Of a stretch of DNA of 40,037 nt, positions 20,726 to 30,791 are shown one piece after another. Where the stretch lies: contig JAHBMJ010000825.1 of assembly GCA_018398765.1 (NCBI GenBank), positions 1 through 40,037 of the forward strand. Reading direction: 5' to 3'. Below the pieces are notes generated by a model. It searched no databases and was not told where the DNA came from. It saw nothing but the letters and a program-made list of their open reading frames with translations. The position numbers were made by a program, and so were the translations under genes. Source of the stretch: Chromera velia (taxonomy: Eukaryota > Sar > Chromeraceae). Every line of letters begins with the position of its first letter. The first letter of the stretch is position 1.

Positions 20726-21990
20726 CCATCCACCTCACGGTTGCTCGAATGCATGCAGCTGGATGCCCTCTATTTTGTGTACTACCTGGATGCCGTACTT
20801 CGCACTCATGCCCGGGAAAAGCACGTGAAGCGAAAGGAGTTCTACGGACAGTGGGGGGTGAGTGGCTTGGTATTCTGCGCTGTTGCTCTCTCCCTCTCTG
20901 CTTTTTTGTGGGTTTTTTCTGTTCACCTTGTGTCCATTGTGTTTGTGTCTGGCCACTCCAAGAGGTCCCACTTGCCCTCTGTCTCTTGGCTGTCGAGATT
21001 TGGAATTGCAAGTACTGGGGGTTGAGTTAAATGAATGGGAGCTGCCTCTGGCCTGGATGCCTTCTTCTCCCTCTTTTTTCCGAGTCTTATGTTCGTGTGT
21101 CGCTCGGTCTTTTCTTCACTGCACCTGGTTTGCATTCCTGCTGTCTGTGTATCCATTCATCTGCAGAGCATCTTTGCGCTCTGGTTCCTCACCCTCCCGT
21201 TCGTCGCTTTTGCGGCCTTTTCGGTCAGTCAGTCCGTCAGTCAGTGATAGAATTATCACCTGCCAGTGGGACAGAACGGACAGGGAGGCAAAAAAGAGAA
21301 GTGGGGCTGGTCCAGAGGGGGAAGTCAAAGAGGCAGTGCAGTCTGTCTCTGTCTCTTTTGTGCTGTCCGGGTTGAGAGCCGAAAGTTCTTCTTATCCACG
21401 CAAAGCCGTCTCTCTCTGTCTCTGTGTATGCAGGTGTATCCTTGGTACCGAATGAGGGTGGTGACGTTCCTGATCCATGCCCTGAATCTGGGGACGTTCA
21501 ATGCTCTCCTCTACGCATTCCAGTCAGTCAGTCAGTCAGTCAGTCAGTGGGAACACAAGACTCAAAGCGTTGCACGAGAGTTATCTATTTGTCTTTTCCT
21601 TCCTGGCATTCATCTTCCCTCTCTGCCCCCCCTCGCTTGTTCGTGACTGAGCTTTCACTTCGGATTTTCCTGTCGCATCACTCCCACCTGCACAGCCGAG
21701 GGACAGACACCGTGTGCGAGTTTTATATGAGCGTGGTGCAACAGCATATTTTCATTTGTTCCTTACTGTCTCGTTAACTCATGTACACCTTCATGCATCG
21801 ATGATGAATGATGTGCTGTGTTCTTCTGCGCCAGAGAAAGAGAAAGTGAGCGTGACTCTTTTTTCTCTCTTTCCCTGCTTTCTCCCGCAGCCCTGCCCGC
21901 ATTGCTGCCCTCCACGGACCTCCCCAGAAGGCTCAGGGGAAGATGGTGAGAGGGCCTCACGAAAGCGGGGACCTCCTTCTTGGAGTGTGA
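15900..21990 (+). CDS. Seven-transmembrane GPR180/TMEM145-like protein (GpcrRhopsn4 family)
   Basis: Fifteen exons: 15900-16062, 16226-16318, 16526-16591, 16747-16784, 16943-17092, 17152-17463, 17883-18030, 18363-18419, 18676-18853, 19183-19295, 19647-19759, 20759-20857, 21167-21223, 21434-21522, 21891-21990. All phases close at 591 residues plus TGA. A signal peptide ([20 protein letters not shown]) leads a luminal domain ending in [11 protein letters not shown] and GFDELG, hallmarks of this family. Seven hydrophobic segments follow at about 242-264, 282-303, 324-341, 440-457, 468-490, 511-529 and 536-556. A short loop motif, REFYGQWG-like (KEFYGQW), precedes TM6 as in animal homologues. The family includes GPR180 and TMEM145; their ligands are poorly known. 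Exon 9 adds a 59-residue Ala/Ser/Thr/Gly-rich loop between TM3 and TM4. Exon 5 is the least certain. Sequence between TM2 and TM3 is short for the family, so a small exon may be missed near 18180-18360. An alternative ending uses donor 21946 and a last exon 22973-23005. Confidence 0.78.
18213..18248. repeat. (GT)n microsatellite
   Basis: GT run with a few interruptions in the intron between exons 7 and 8 of the receptor-like gene; it grades into TGTATG and TGCG repeats to about 18285. Confidence 0.9.
20020..20492. repeat. (CTTT)n pyrimidine array, about 470 bp
   Basis: A nearly pure pyrimidine strand of CTTT units with interspersed CTTC, CGTT and CGTC variants, inside the 1-kb intron between exons 11 and 12 of the receptor-like gene. 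All three plus frames and one minus frame stay open across it by composition alone. Blocks of (CTTT)n separated by CGTTCTCTTTCTTTCCGTC recur several times, so there is a higher-order repeat of about 60-70 bp. Confidence 0.95.
20681..20724. repeat. (GT)n microsatellite
   Basis: GT run of about 20 units just upstream of the TGCATGCAG acceptor of exon 12. Confidence 0.9.
20958..21108 (+). repeat. Dispersed intronic repeat, copy B
   Basis: About 151 bp matching 13692-13846 at close to 90 % identity, including short indels near the middle. It sits in the intron between exons 12 and 13 of the receptor-like gene, in the sense orientation. Confidence 0.7.
21224..21246 (+). repeat. (GTCA)n array at the donor of exon 13
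   Basis: The intron opens with GTCAGTCAGTCCGTCAGTCA directly after exon 13 (ends 21223). Every unit offers a potential GTCAGT 5' splice site; only the first keeps the frame as modelled. Confidence 0.7.
21523..21548 (+). repeat. (GTCA)n array at the donor of exon 14
   Basis: The intron after exon 14 (ends 21522) begins with six perfect GTCA units. Use of the later units would shift the exon end by 4-base steps and change frame, so strict choice of the first site or tolerance of variation would be needed. Confidence 0.7.
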
Positions 21991-22755
21991 GGGAGGGACG
22001 GGGCAGGCAAGCAGAGACGGCCCGGAAGTAGTAGAGAGACAGGAAAGTGCACCGTAACCGAGGAATGGAAAGCAACAGGAGGCATTCTCCGCATGAGCGT
22101 AAGAGGAAAGAGGCTCTGGGATGTGCGTTCACGTTCCTTTGGTATCTCTCGTCTTCATTGGAAAGGAAGGGCGGAGACAGCAGAGAAGATCAAGGGAGAT
22201 TGGAACAGGAGTTGAATTCAGTGGGGATCAGGCCGGGAAAGGTGTGAGCAGGTGTGGATGGATCTGGGGGGGGGGGGGGGGCGGGGTTTGGAGGAGGGGC
22301 ATAGGGAAACGGAAATGCGAAAATAGTCATCCATCCATCCGACGTTGTCGCGTGACGGTTGGTGATTCAAGCCGGAGCAGAGAGAACCAGAAAGACAGAT
22401 CTCTTTGTCTCTTCTATTTAACGAGTCAGTTTTGAATTTCCTCTTCCACTTCCTCTTTGCCCTGCATGCTGCAAGCCCAGACAGGCAGTGAGGGGGGGGG
22501 GTAAGTGCACGGAAGAATCTCAAGAAATGTAGAGACAGTTCGAAAAGAGGTCGGCGGAAAGGAAAAAAGAAAGAAGAGCTACAGGAGATGTGCATTTGTG
22601 CCTATGAGTGTGTTGTGTGAGACACCTGTCATTCTTTTGTGACTCTAGCTGTCTTTCTCGATCTCCATCTGCCTGTCTGGCAGTCGGTCTTCTCTTGTTT
22701 GTTCTCTCTTAGTCCTCGTTTGTTTAAGACTCTTTTCACGCGAAGTTTGTCGATT

Positions 22756-22798
<43 letters not shown>

Positions 22799-23160
22799 CT
22801 GTTTCTTTCTGTCTCTCTTTCTTTGTTTCTTTTCCTTGCTTCTGTTCTTACTTCTTCAATTCGAACGTGGTCAGCCTTTCTTCAATTCCACTGGTTGCAC
22901 TCGTCTCCCCGTGCATCTGCCCGAGAGAGGTCAGCCCGTCAGTCCACTTGTTGGGGGGGCGGGGGCATGCAGGGTCCCGCCGCCAGCTGGGTGCATCTGC
23001 CGTAAGATCGAGAGCATTTCCTCATCGGCCGGGATTACTCGCGCCTTGCCCTTCTCCCCTCCAAAACACATTCGATGACATTCAGTTTGTCATCACCGTT
23101 ATTCTGCATCATTTTGTGTACCCCCAATACCGTGCATTTCTCTAGGCATTTCTGCAAGAT
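21991..23160. other. 3' flank of the receptor-like gene
   Basis: Contains a G run at 22267-22282, another at 22492-22501, and a (TTTC)n run at 22757-22797. If the last intron of the receptor-like gene starts at 21946, a short terminal exon at 22973-23005 after GGGGGCATGCAG would encode GPAASWVHLP and a stop. Otherwise no gene is supported. Confidence 0.4.
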
Positions 23161-23753
23161 ATATATACACCTAGGTATACACCGGCTTTAACTGCATGCA
23201 ACAATCCATCAATCAATATGTTATACATTTTTACATAATTCATAATGTCAATTTTTAGTATACTTTTGTAGGATAAATTGTATATAATTGATTTTTTTTT
23301 GATTGATTGATTGATATGTTCCGCCCTAGGGCCTTCCCGCTATATCTATCTGTCGCCAATGATCGATTCACTCCTATGACGCATCCCGCCGATGATCCCG
23401 GCTGAGGCTCCCGGGGGTGGTAACCCCGGTGGTCGGAAATTATACGAATTTCAATTAATAGGCAGGCGCTTTTTCAGGAGAGGACCTAGAGTCTTATAGA
23501 CGCGCTAGGAAGGCAGATCGAAGGGTATAACATAGGTGGACAATTAAGTGACTTTTTAAGTCGTGGATAGTATTGAACATAATATTTTGGAAACAAAATT
23601 TGAAGCTTTTAAAATTGATAGAAGTCAATATATATTGGTGTAAATTTGAATTTTGGGGACCTTGTTGCCCCTAGGTTTGGATTCAATATATACATATATA
23701 TATCTTTAGACTTTCCCTAACATAATAATATAAATATAATATAATATAATATG
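23161..23753. other. AT-rich flank of the chromovirus
   Basis: Strongly AT-rich, with a GATT run near 23290-23313 and a TATAA-type repeat at 23720-23750 next to the LTR. No coding frame. Confidence 0.5.
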
Positions 23754-24002
23754 TGGGCCTGTCACGAGCGTCGCGCCGCGCTAGGGCCGCCACCGACCTC
23801 GCAACGCCGCGTGCGCTCAGTTTGAATAAAGTGACGTCTGACCTTGTGTGCGAAAGTTGTTCTGTGTCAGTCTTTCGATCGTGGTGTTGGCTGGTCTGAA
23901 TAGTGGATCAACAGATTGACTCTGCTAGGTCATACTTTAATGTAGTCTGCCTACGATCTACGCTTATTGTAATTAAGCCTCTAGTACCGTGTGCAGCTTA
24001 CA
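23754..24002 (+). repeat. 5' LTR of the chromovirus
   Basis: Differs from the 3' LTR at 11 substitutions and one 1-base indel, by eye. All 11 substitutions are transitions. An AATAAA polyadenylation signal lies at 23825-23830. Confidence 0.9.
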
Positions 24003-24067
24003 GTCTGGTAGTACAGAGCTGGTTCGGTGAAGGGACAAATCTTTGCCCATTCTGATTTTCTTTCTTG

Positions 24068-25843
24068 ATGTCTTTTAAGCAGTTCCAGGCGGAGGTAAGT
24101 GCGACTCTGCTACAGGTTCAGCAGGGCCTCACCGCAGTCTAGCAGACCCAGCAGCAGCAAGGGCAGATACTGGCGGAACTGCAGCAAAGACAGATGGAGC
24201 AAGCTGCTGCGGCAGTCCAGCAGCCGATGGATGTACAAGGAGACGGTATGTTGTTTAGAGGCGGACAGGGTGGTCTACTTCCTCAGGTGCCTGAAGTTTG
24301 AGAACAAGTTGAACTTTCCAGGACTACACTAAAGAATCCAAATGTCTTTACGAGAGTGCGGGAGAAAGCGGAAAGGTAGTGCACTGATATGGACGACTGG
24401 TTTGCGAATGCTCAGACCGCTCCGGAACGTCAACTCGGTCTGGCCAAGTCTTACTTGAGCCCTGAACTCAAGGACTGGTTTGACTTGGTGAAGTTGGAGG
24501 ACGGCATTGAGTTTTGCAACTGGCCTGCCTTGAAGGACACATTGCTTCGTCGGTACAGAGACAAACATGTCTGCAGGGCAGCAAAGAAGAAGATCACAAT
24601 CCTCAGGTGCACTGGAACTGTCAGCGACTACAATAACAAGTTCGACGTCGAAGCTTTGAAGCTGAAAAAGGCAGGGACGAGTGAGTGGGACCTCCTCGAC
24701 AGCTACATCGAGGGTTTGCCACCTGCCGTCATCTTTCAGACCGACAGGCAGGAGCCGCAGTCTGAGACTCTGCAGGAGGCCATGGAGAAGGCCTTGGACA
24801 ACGAGGCCTGGCTTTAACAGGCATCAGCTTGGGGAGGAAAGTGGGCTAAAGGGGCAAGACCAATTCCAGGGGGGTCTCCACCGATTAACCCAACTGGACC
24901 GGCTCCGATAGAACTCTGTGGGGTGCGTCATGGCATGCCGCTTTGCGACCCCAGATTGCTCCAAGCCCTGTAGGAGGAAAAATAGAGACGGGGACTTTGC
25001 CTCCAGTGTGGTGATCCCAATCACCAGATGAGGCAGTGCTAGAATGGGTTGCGCAGTCCCCCGCAGGTATGCGCTATTATAATGTACACGTCCCCATTCG
25101 GAGGATGGCGGGAACCTCCACAGCGAGCAGCCTGGTTTCCCGAGTTTCGATGAGAAAGCTCTCCTCCTCGCAGATACTATGAAGGGGCTCGATACCCTTC
25201 TCCTTCTGGGTCGCCCTCTGCATCGGGGGGGAGGGAGGAGACTCGTCAGCCAGGCAGGGGGTTCGGAAGCAATGTTCCTTCGGGGGGACAGGGGCGTACC
25301 TTCAGTGACACTTCATCATTTGGTCGGCGAACGTCTTCACCGCCCCGGGGGTCACAACCAGCGCATTAGGTGGGACCCAGACGAATGGTGGGAGTGAGAA
25401 CGATTCCCGGCTGGAGAGAGGATGATTGCATCGTGGTTCCTCGGGAACCTGAGGTACGTAGAGAAGTTGAGGAAGAAATAAGAAATATTGAGGAAGAAGG
25501 TGGGGGGTCGGGGGAGGAAGAAGAAGATGATGGTGATGAAAGTTACAGATAGGGATTTGTCTATCAAGGCACGATTGCTGGCAGTCCAGTCAAAGTGTTT
25601 TATGATAATGGAGCTCATGACATTTTTGTTGATAGCAAGTTTGCACACAATTAGCAGCTCCATATTTGCAGGTTTTCGACCCCTATGAGATGTCGAATGG
25701 CGGTGAAGGAGAATGGGAGACTGGACGCTACGGTCAGTGAGTATGTACCTCAAGTGCTTCTGCGCATACAGGGGTATTCAGAAATTATGGGTGCATTGCT
25801 TACTGACCTAGATGGCTATGACATGATCCTCGGCTATGAGTGA
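24068..25843 (+). pseudogene. gag: Chromovirus Gag and protease region, one frame with 12 stops
   Basis: From an ATG at 24068 one frame runs about 590 codons through Gag and protease without a frameshift. It has stop codons at 24140, 24299, 24377, 24815, 24971, 24983, 25040, 25151, 25367, 25550, 25652 and 25841. A Gln-rich coiled N-terminus is followed by a retrotransposon Gag capsid (WFANAQTAPERQLGLAKSYL, LLDSYIEGLPP). A CCHC zinc knuckle (CLQCGDPNHQMRQC, 24998-25039) comes next, then a Ser/Pro/Gly/Arg-rich linker. The protease has VFYDNGAHDIFVD; the usual Asp-Ser/Thr-Gly is Asp-Asn-Gly here, one transition away. DLDGYDMILGYE is the conserved second motif. Most stops are one transition from a Gln, Arg or Trp codon. 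Confidence 0.85.
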
Positions 25844-25847
25844 CGCA

Positions 25848-27736
25848 CACAACGTCGAGCTCGACCATCCAACTCGGTCTCTTCGGTTCTCTTTCAAACG
25901 TCGTAAAGTGATTTTGAAAGGAGGGTACAAAAAACTTAAGACAAAAATTGCCCTCCCTTCTTGAATCCTATGCAGGCTAGACGTTGCATCAAGAGGGGAG
26001 CGCCGTTTCATATCGTATACATGGAGATGGTGTGCCCACGACCACCTGCACAGGAGGAGTGCGAGGTGCAGACAACTGAAGTGAGTGAATTGGGGGGGAA
26101 TAGAAAGGGGAGAATGGATGACGAGGGGATTTATGGGTCTGACTTTCTTTTTTCTCTTTCTTCTGATCATCCTATTTATTCTTCTTCTGATCTTTCTGAA
26201 GTGTGTGCATTTCTTAATCGACCAGATCCAGAGGTGCCTCGTGATATGAAAGAAATTGTGGCAGATCATGCGTCTCTTTTCCCTGATCAACTTTCTCATC
26301 TGCCACCGTCTAGAGGTCCTCATTTGGACTTCAAAATTGAACTTGAACCTGGTCATTCACCTCCTGCGCGTCCACCTTACCGATTGTCAGTAGGAGACAG
26401 CTAGACATATATCTTGAACAAGGATTCATTCGACCGTCTGCTTCTTGTTATACTGCTCCTGTTCTTTTTGTACAAAAGAAAGACGGATCGATGAGGATGT
26501 GTTGCGATTATACAGGCTTGAATCACATCACAATAAAAGATAAGCATTCACTCCCTCATCCGCAGGAATTCATCAATCGACTCCATAGGGCACGGTTTTT
26601 CATGACTCTAGATCTACGTCAGTACTATCACCAAATATTAAGAGTCAGGGAGGAAGACATCCCCAAGACAGCCTTCACAACGCGATATAGCTCTTTTGAG
26701 TGACTGGTTGTTTCTTTCAGTTTGACGAACGCGCCACCTTCTGCGATGAGGCTGATTCAATTTGCTCTTCAATCCTGTCTCGATCGTTTCGTTTTGGTGT
26801 TTCTGGATGACATCCTTATTTATTCACGCACTAGAGAGGAGCACAAAAAACACATTCGCACTGTCCTGAGTTTGCTCAGTGAGAACAATCTGTATGCTAA
26901 GCTCTCAAAGTGCCACTTCATGCAGAGTGAGGTGACCTTTCTGGGCTTAAGAATTTCCAGGACCGGGGCTCAACCAGAGGTCAGCAAAACAGAGGCAGTC
27001 AACAAGTGGCCGATCCTAAAGAACAGAAAGGATGTGCTCTCTTTCTTGGGGTTTGCAAATTAGATTTGTTCTCCGTTTCAGTGAGAAAGCGGGACCTCTC
27101 TATGCTTTGTTAAAAGCGAAGCAGGTATTTGAATGGGGAGAAAAACTAAGAGAAAAAGAAGAGAGAAGTTTTCAAGCACTGAAAGAAGCAGTCAGAAATA
27201 TGATTGAATTATTTATTCCCAATCCCGCCCGCCCGTTTGAAATCTTTGTGGACGTATGCGAATCGACTGAGACCTTGGGTACTACTTTGATGCAAGAGGA
27301 TCCGGAGATAGGTTACTTGCGTCCGTATGCTTTTGCTGCTCGTCGTATGAGCCCAGCAGAATTGAAGTATCATATTTGAGAGAAAGAATTTCTGGGGTGT
27401 GTTTTTGCAGTGAAGACATGGAGACCATACATGAGTTATACAACCAAGGTGTGGTCGGATCATGAGTCTTTGAAATATGTGAATGTGTCTGCCGACCGCA
27501 CCCTGATGTCTCCACGTATGCGCAGGTTCGTTTTAATGTTTGATGAGCTCGGGATTACACCTTGGTACGTCCCGGGTGTGCAAAACAGGGTGGCTGATGC
27601 ATTAAGCAGGGTGCCTGGGTTGGTCGCACAGATAAAAGAGGTGCAGGAAGAGAGAAAAGACGTTTGTGAGCTTCTCTTGAATGAAGTGTATGTGCAGCCA
27701 GATGAACAGTTCTTAGGGAAGATAAGAAAGGGGTAA
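25848..27736 (+). pseudogene. pol: Chromovirus reverse transcriptase and RNase H
   Basis: The end of protease and the RT are spread over three frames, with changes near 25845-25960, 26392-26403 and 27060. RT motifs in order are QKKDGSMRMCCDYTGLN, FMTLDLRQYYHQI and the catalytic FLDDILIYS (Asp pair at 26806-26811), then FLGLRIS. A TGA at 26701 replaces the conserved Trp of the motif that normally follows Phe-Glu. RNase H follows, with FVDV, EKEFLG, SDHESLKY and VADALSR holding the four acidic residues. A TGA at 27377 precedes EKEFLG. This enzyme would copy element RNA into DNA in cytoplasmic particles. Confidence 0.85.
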
Positions 27737-29383
27737 GAGGAAGAACAGTTCTGGAGGGAAATAAAGGAAGTAGTAGAGCATCCTGAGAAAAGAGTGCCTC
27801 TACGACTACAGCTGAGACTGCAACCTTTTCATATGGAAGATGGACTGCTTTTCTTCAACGATCGACTGACAGTCCCGACAGAAAGGCTGCAGAAAAATCT
27901 GATTTATGAACATCACGACACAGCCGTGGGGGGACATTTGGGGGGAGAGAAAACTTATCTGAAACTGGCTGGCTCTTTCTACTGGCCACATATGTATGTG
28001 TTGGTCCAGCAGTATATGAAGAAATATGACATTTGCCAGAGAGGGAAGAGACCGATAGAGAAGCAGCAAGGCCTCCTGCATCCGCTTCCAATTCTTGAAT
28101 TTATATTTCAGTCATTCTCTCTTGATTTTGTATTTGGACTCCCAAGGGTGTTGTATAAGAGTGAATGGGTGGATGGAATTCTCTCTGCTGTTGATCGTCT
28201 ATCTAAAGCTCCTTGCTTCATTGCAGTCTCCTCAGGAATCACGGCAGAGGGGATGGCAGAGGCAGTCTTTGAACGAGTGATCCTCGAGTACGGGATGCCT
28301 CAATCGGTGGTGAATGATCGTGATCCTCGTTTCTTTTCTGCTTTTTGGCAGGAGCTTGCTCGACTGTGGAAGACAAAATTGAATATGAGCACGAGAGGGC
28401 ATCCACAGTCGGATGGACAGACAGAGAGAGACAATCAGACGATTGAGCAAATGCTGCGCTGTTTTGTGGATGAACACCAGTCAGACTGGCCGAAGTGGTT
28501 GGCTGTGTGTCAGTTTGCATATCGCGATTCAGTTCATTCAGCTCTGAGACTCGGCATGTCTCTATTCCGTTTTCTGTACGGCCGCGATCCCATTCGTCTG
28601 CCTTCTGTCTCTGTACGAACGAAATCTTTCTGCCCTCTAGCAGCAGAATTCGCAGACGCCAGAGAGGCAGAAATTATGAGAGCAAAAGAGAGATTGCAGA
28701 AGGCAAGAGAGCAGATGGCACAACAGGTAGATCCACACAGGAGGGAAGTATCTTTTGAGCCTGGAGACTATGTACTTGTCCGTAATTCTTACTTCAAAGG
28801 AAATAGAAAGCCAGGAGGAATAGTGAAGAAACTCGAGCCGGTATATTATGGACCCTTTGAGGTAGAAAGAAAGATACACGACAATGCATATAAGCTCATT
28901 TTCCCTACAGGCGTACGGACACACAGTGTGATCAATGTTTCCTTCTTGAAAAAGTACGAGAGAGAGAAGACTGATCCGTTGTCTGCCATCCGCCTTCCGA
29001 CCTCTACAGAGGTGGAGTATGAAGTTGAAGAAATTCTGGATCACAGGCGGATCGACAGATAGGCACACTATCTCATCTGGTGGAAGGGGGAGAGTAAGGA
29101 GAATGCATCGTGGGAACCGTTAGTCAGCTTCACACATGCAAAAGAAGCCCTGCATGCCTTCAAGGAGAAAAGAAGAGAAGCAGCGAAGAAGAAGGCAGGC
29201 AGGTGTGGGATAGAGTTGAGAAGACGTGTGGTGTACGTCAGTGCAGTCGAGAATGCCATATGGAGCAGGGTGCGAATCTGTCAGTTAGAGACGCAGCTTC
29301 CTAGGCTGTATGCTCTCTGGCTATCTGCTTCTCAGCCTGAAGATGCTGAGAGTGATTCCGAAGACGTCGTGTACATGTGGTAG
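27737..29383 (+). pseudogene. pol: Chromovirus integrase with C-terminal chromodomain
   Basis: A 422-codon stretch (27794-29059) is intact. It has an HHCC zinc domain (HHDTAVGGH and the ICQRG region; the first Cys of the pair is now Tyr). A DDE core follows, with Asp in SLDFVFG, Asp in VVNDRDPRF and Glu in SDGQTERDN. A GPF/E-type tail (GPFEVERKIHDNAYKL) ends it. After a TAG at 29060 the same frame continues with AHYLIWWKGESKENASWEP, a chromodomain that with VEEILDHRR before the stop spans about 29012-29170. Chromodomains of this group steer integration to modified histones. The frame ends at 29381 (TAG) after an acidic tail. Confidence 0.88.
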
Positions 29384-29504
29384 AAGAGGCACACTGTGGT
29401 GTCGGTCATGGCTTATCGACTTCATTCATGCCTCTATGGTTCGATTTCGATGGTCTGAGTGATTGAGCTGAGCGTGGATGTCAGCTTCAGAAAGCAGGCA
29501 GGTA

Positions 29505-29754
29505 TGGGCCTGTCACGAGCGTCGCGCCGTGCTAGGGCCGCCACCGACCTCACAACGCCGCGTGCGCTCAGTCTGAATAAAGTGACGTCTGACCTTGCGT
29601 GCAAAAGTTGTTCTGTGTTAGTCTCTCGATCGTGGTGTTGGCTGGTCTGAATAGTGGATCAACAGATTGACTCTGCTAGGTCATACTTTAATGTGAGTCT
29701 GCCTACGATCTACGCTTATCATAATTGAGCCTCTAGTACCGTATGCAGCTTACA
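29505..29754 (+). repeat. 3' LTR of the chromovirus
   Basis: Direct repeat of 23754-24002. AATAAA lies at 29576-29581. A weakly purine-rich stretch (AGAAAGCAGGCAGG) ends 2 bp before it and may be the polypurine tract. Confidence 0.9.
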
Positions 29755-30791
29755 TAACATCTACTGTTATATGCCGCTGTATTGTATCATGCATGAACCT
29801 TGCGGTGGTCTTGGCATGTCCATCCTAGCCGTCCCGTTCGTGCCTGTGCAGGCGGGGGCCACGGCATTTATTTCTATTCGCGGTGGCAAAGTGTATCCTT
29901 TCAGCCCTTGATAGCTTCATTGAGCAATCTGTTTACTCTGACGTGAACTGACAGTCCATGGACTAGGGTGCGCACCTGAATGACTATCTGTATGTCTATA
30001 GCCTGCCTGCCTGTATACAACATGTATATATAAATTTGTCCGTGTTTGTCTTTCTTTCTCTCATAATTCAACCCTAGATTCAACTACATCTTTCATTTAG
30101 ACAGAGCAACCTCCCGCTGAATCCTTTTCAAAAACTACCTCATCAACCAAAGAGACGCGTCGTCATCAGATTTTGCAGGCCGGATCTTCATTCTCTAACT
30201 CATCTCCTCCAACCCAATCTTCATCTTCCCATATTACATTCATTCATTATATTATATTATATTATATTAGCGTTTTGTCTGAAATATAATATATATTGAA
30301 TCCGAGCCTAGTGTTGCCCGCTTTAATTAGAGGACCGTTTAATTTAAATTATTATTTAATTAATAAATTATATTGATTTAAATTGATTAATATTTAATAT
30401 TTGATTAATTAGCAATAATTGCATGATTTAAGAGTTGATTGATTAATTGATTTTCACATACAATGTTAATTCTGCTGTATGGTATGTACGGTCACTTTGC
30501 ATGACTCGTGTCATCTCAAACTCGCCCCCACAGCATTGTGTGTGACAGCGATCTAACATATTATCAGTTTTCGTCATAGACTCATAGTTTGAGTCATATT
30601 GATTCCTCCCGGCTTTTTGAAGGCCACAAAACATGTATCGATCCGTATGGCGCATCATGGATAGCATTATAGTCACGGTGTACTGGATTATAACGGTATA
30701 ATTCTTCTCTATGATAAGTATATGTATCACTAGCTGTCCTTCTTTTAGGTCCTTTTTGGATATACAGTTTTTAGAACAATACGGATTTAAA
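29755..30791. other. AT-rich region without supported genes
   Basis: Includes a TATTA repeat at 30246-30269 and AATTAATTA-type sequence at 30330-30450. Open frames here are short and of unremarkable composition. I see no element ends. Confidence 0.45.

Larger units (their letters stand above)
23754..29754 (+). mobile_element. Ty3/gypsy chromovirus, full length and inactive
   Basis: About 6.0 kb bounded by LTRs of 249 and 250 bp that begin TGGGCC and end TTACA. The internal order is Gag, protease, RT, RNase H, integrase, chromodomain, which defines the chromovirus branch of Ty3/gypsy elements. A candidate primer-binding site beginning TGGTAGTACAGAGC starts 3 bp after the 5' LTR. No 5-bp target duplication is visible: ATATG lies before the 5' LTR and TAACA after the 3' LTR. 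At least a dozen premature stops and about three frameshifts make it non-functional. Confidence 0.9.

Noticed and set aside
19896-21025. Very long plus and minus open frames rich in Phe, Leu and Ser (or Lys and Glu)
   Set aside because: They are produced by the CTTT array, which has no stop codon in three plus frames and one minus frame. The region is an intron between two well-supported exons.
22639-23145. 168-codon ORF starting in a TTTC microsatellite
   Set aside because: Its first third is microsatellite-encoded and the rest shows no conserved feature. Only a possible 33-bp terminal exon of the receptor-like gene is retained as an alternative.
23749-29759. Five-base target-site duplication around the chromovirus
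   Set aside because: The flanks read ATATG and TAACA and do not match. Shifting the LTR ends by a few bases does not give a match either.
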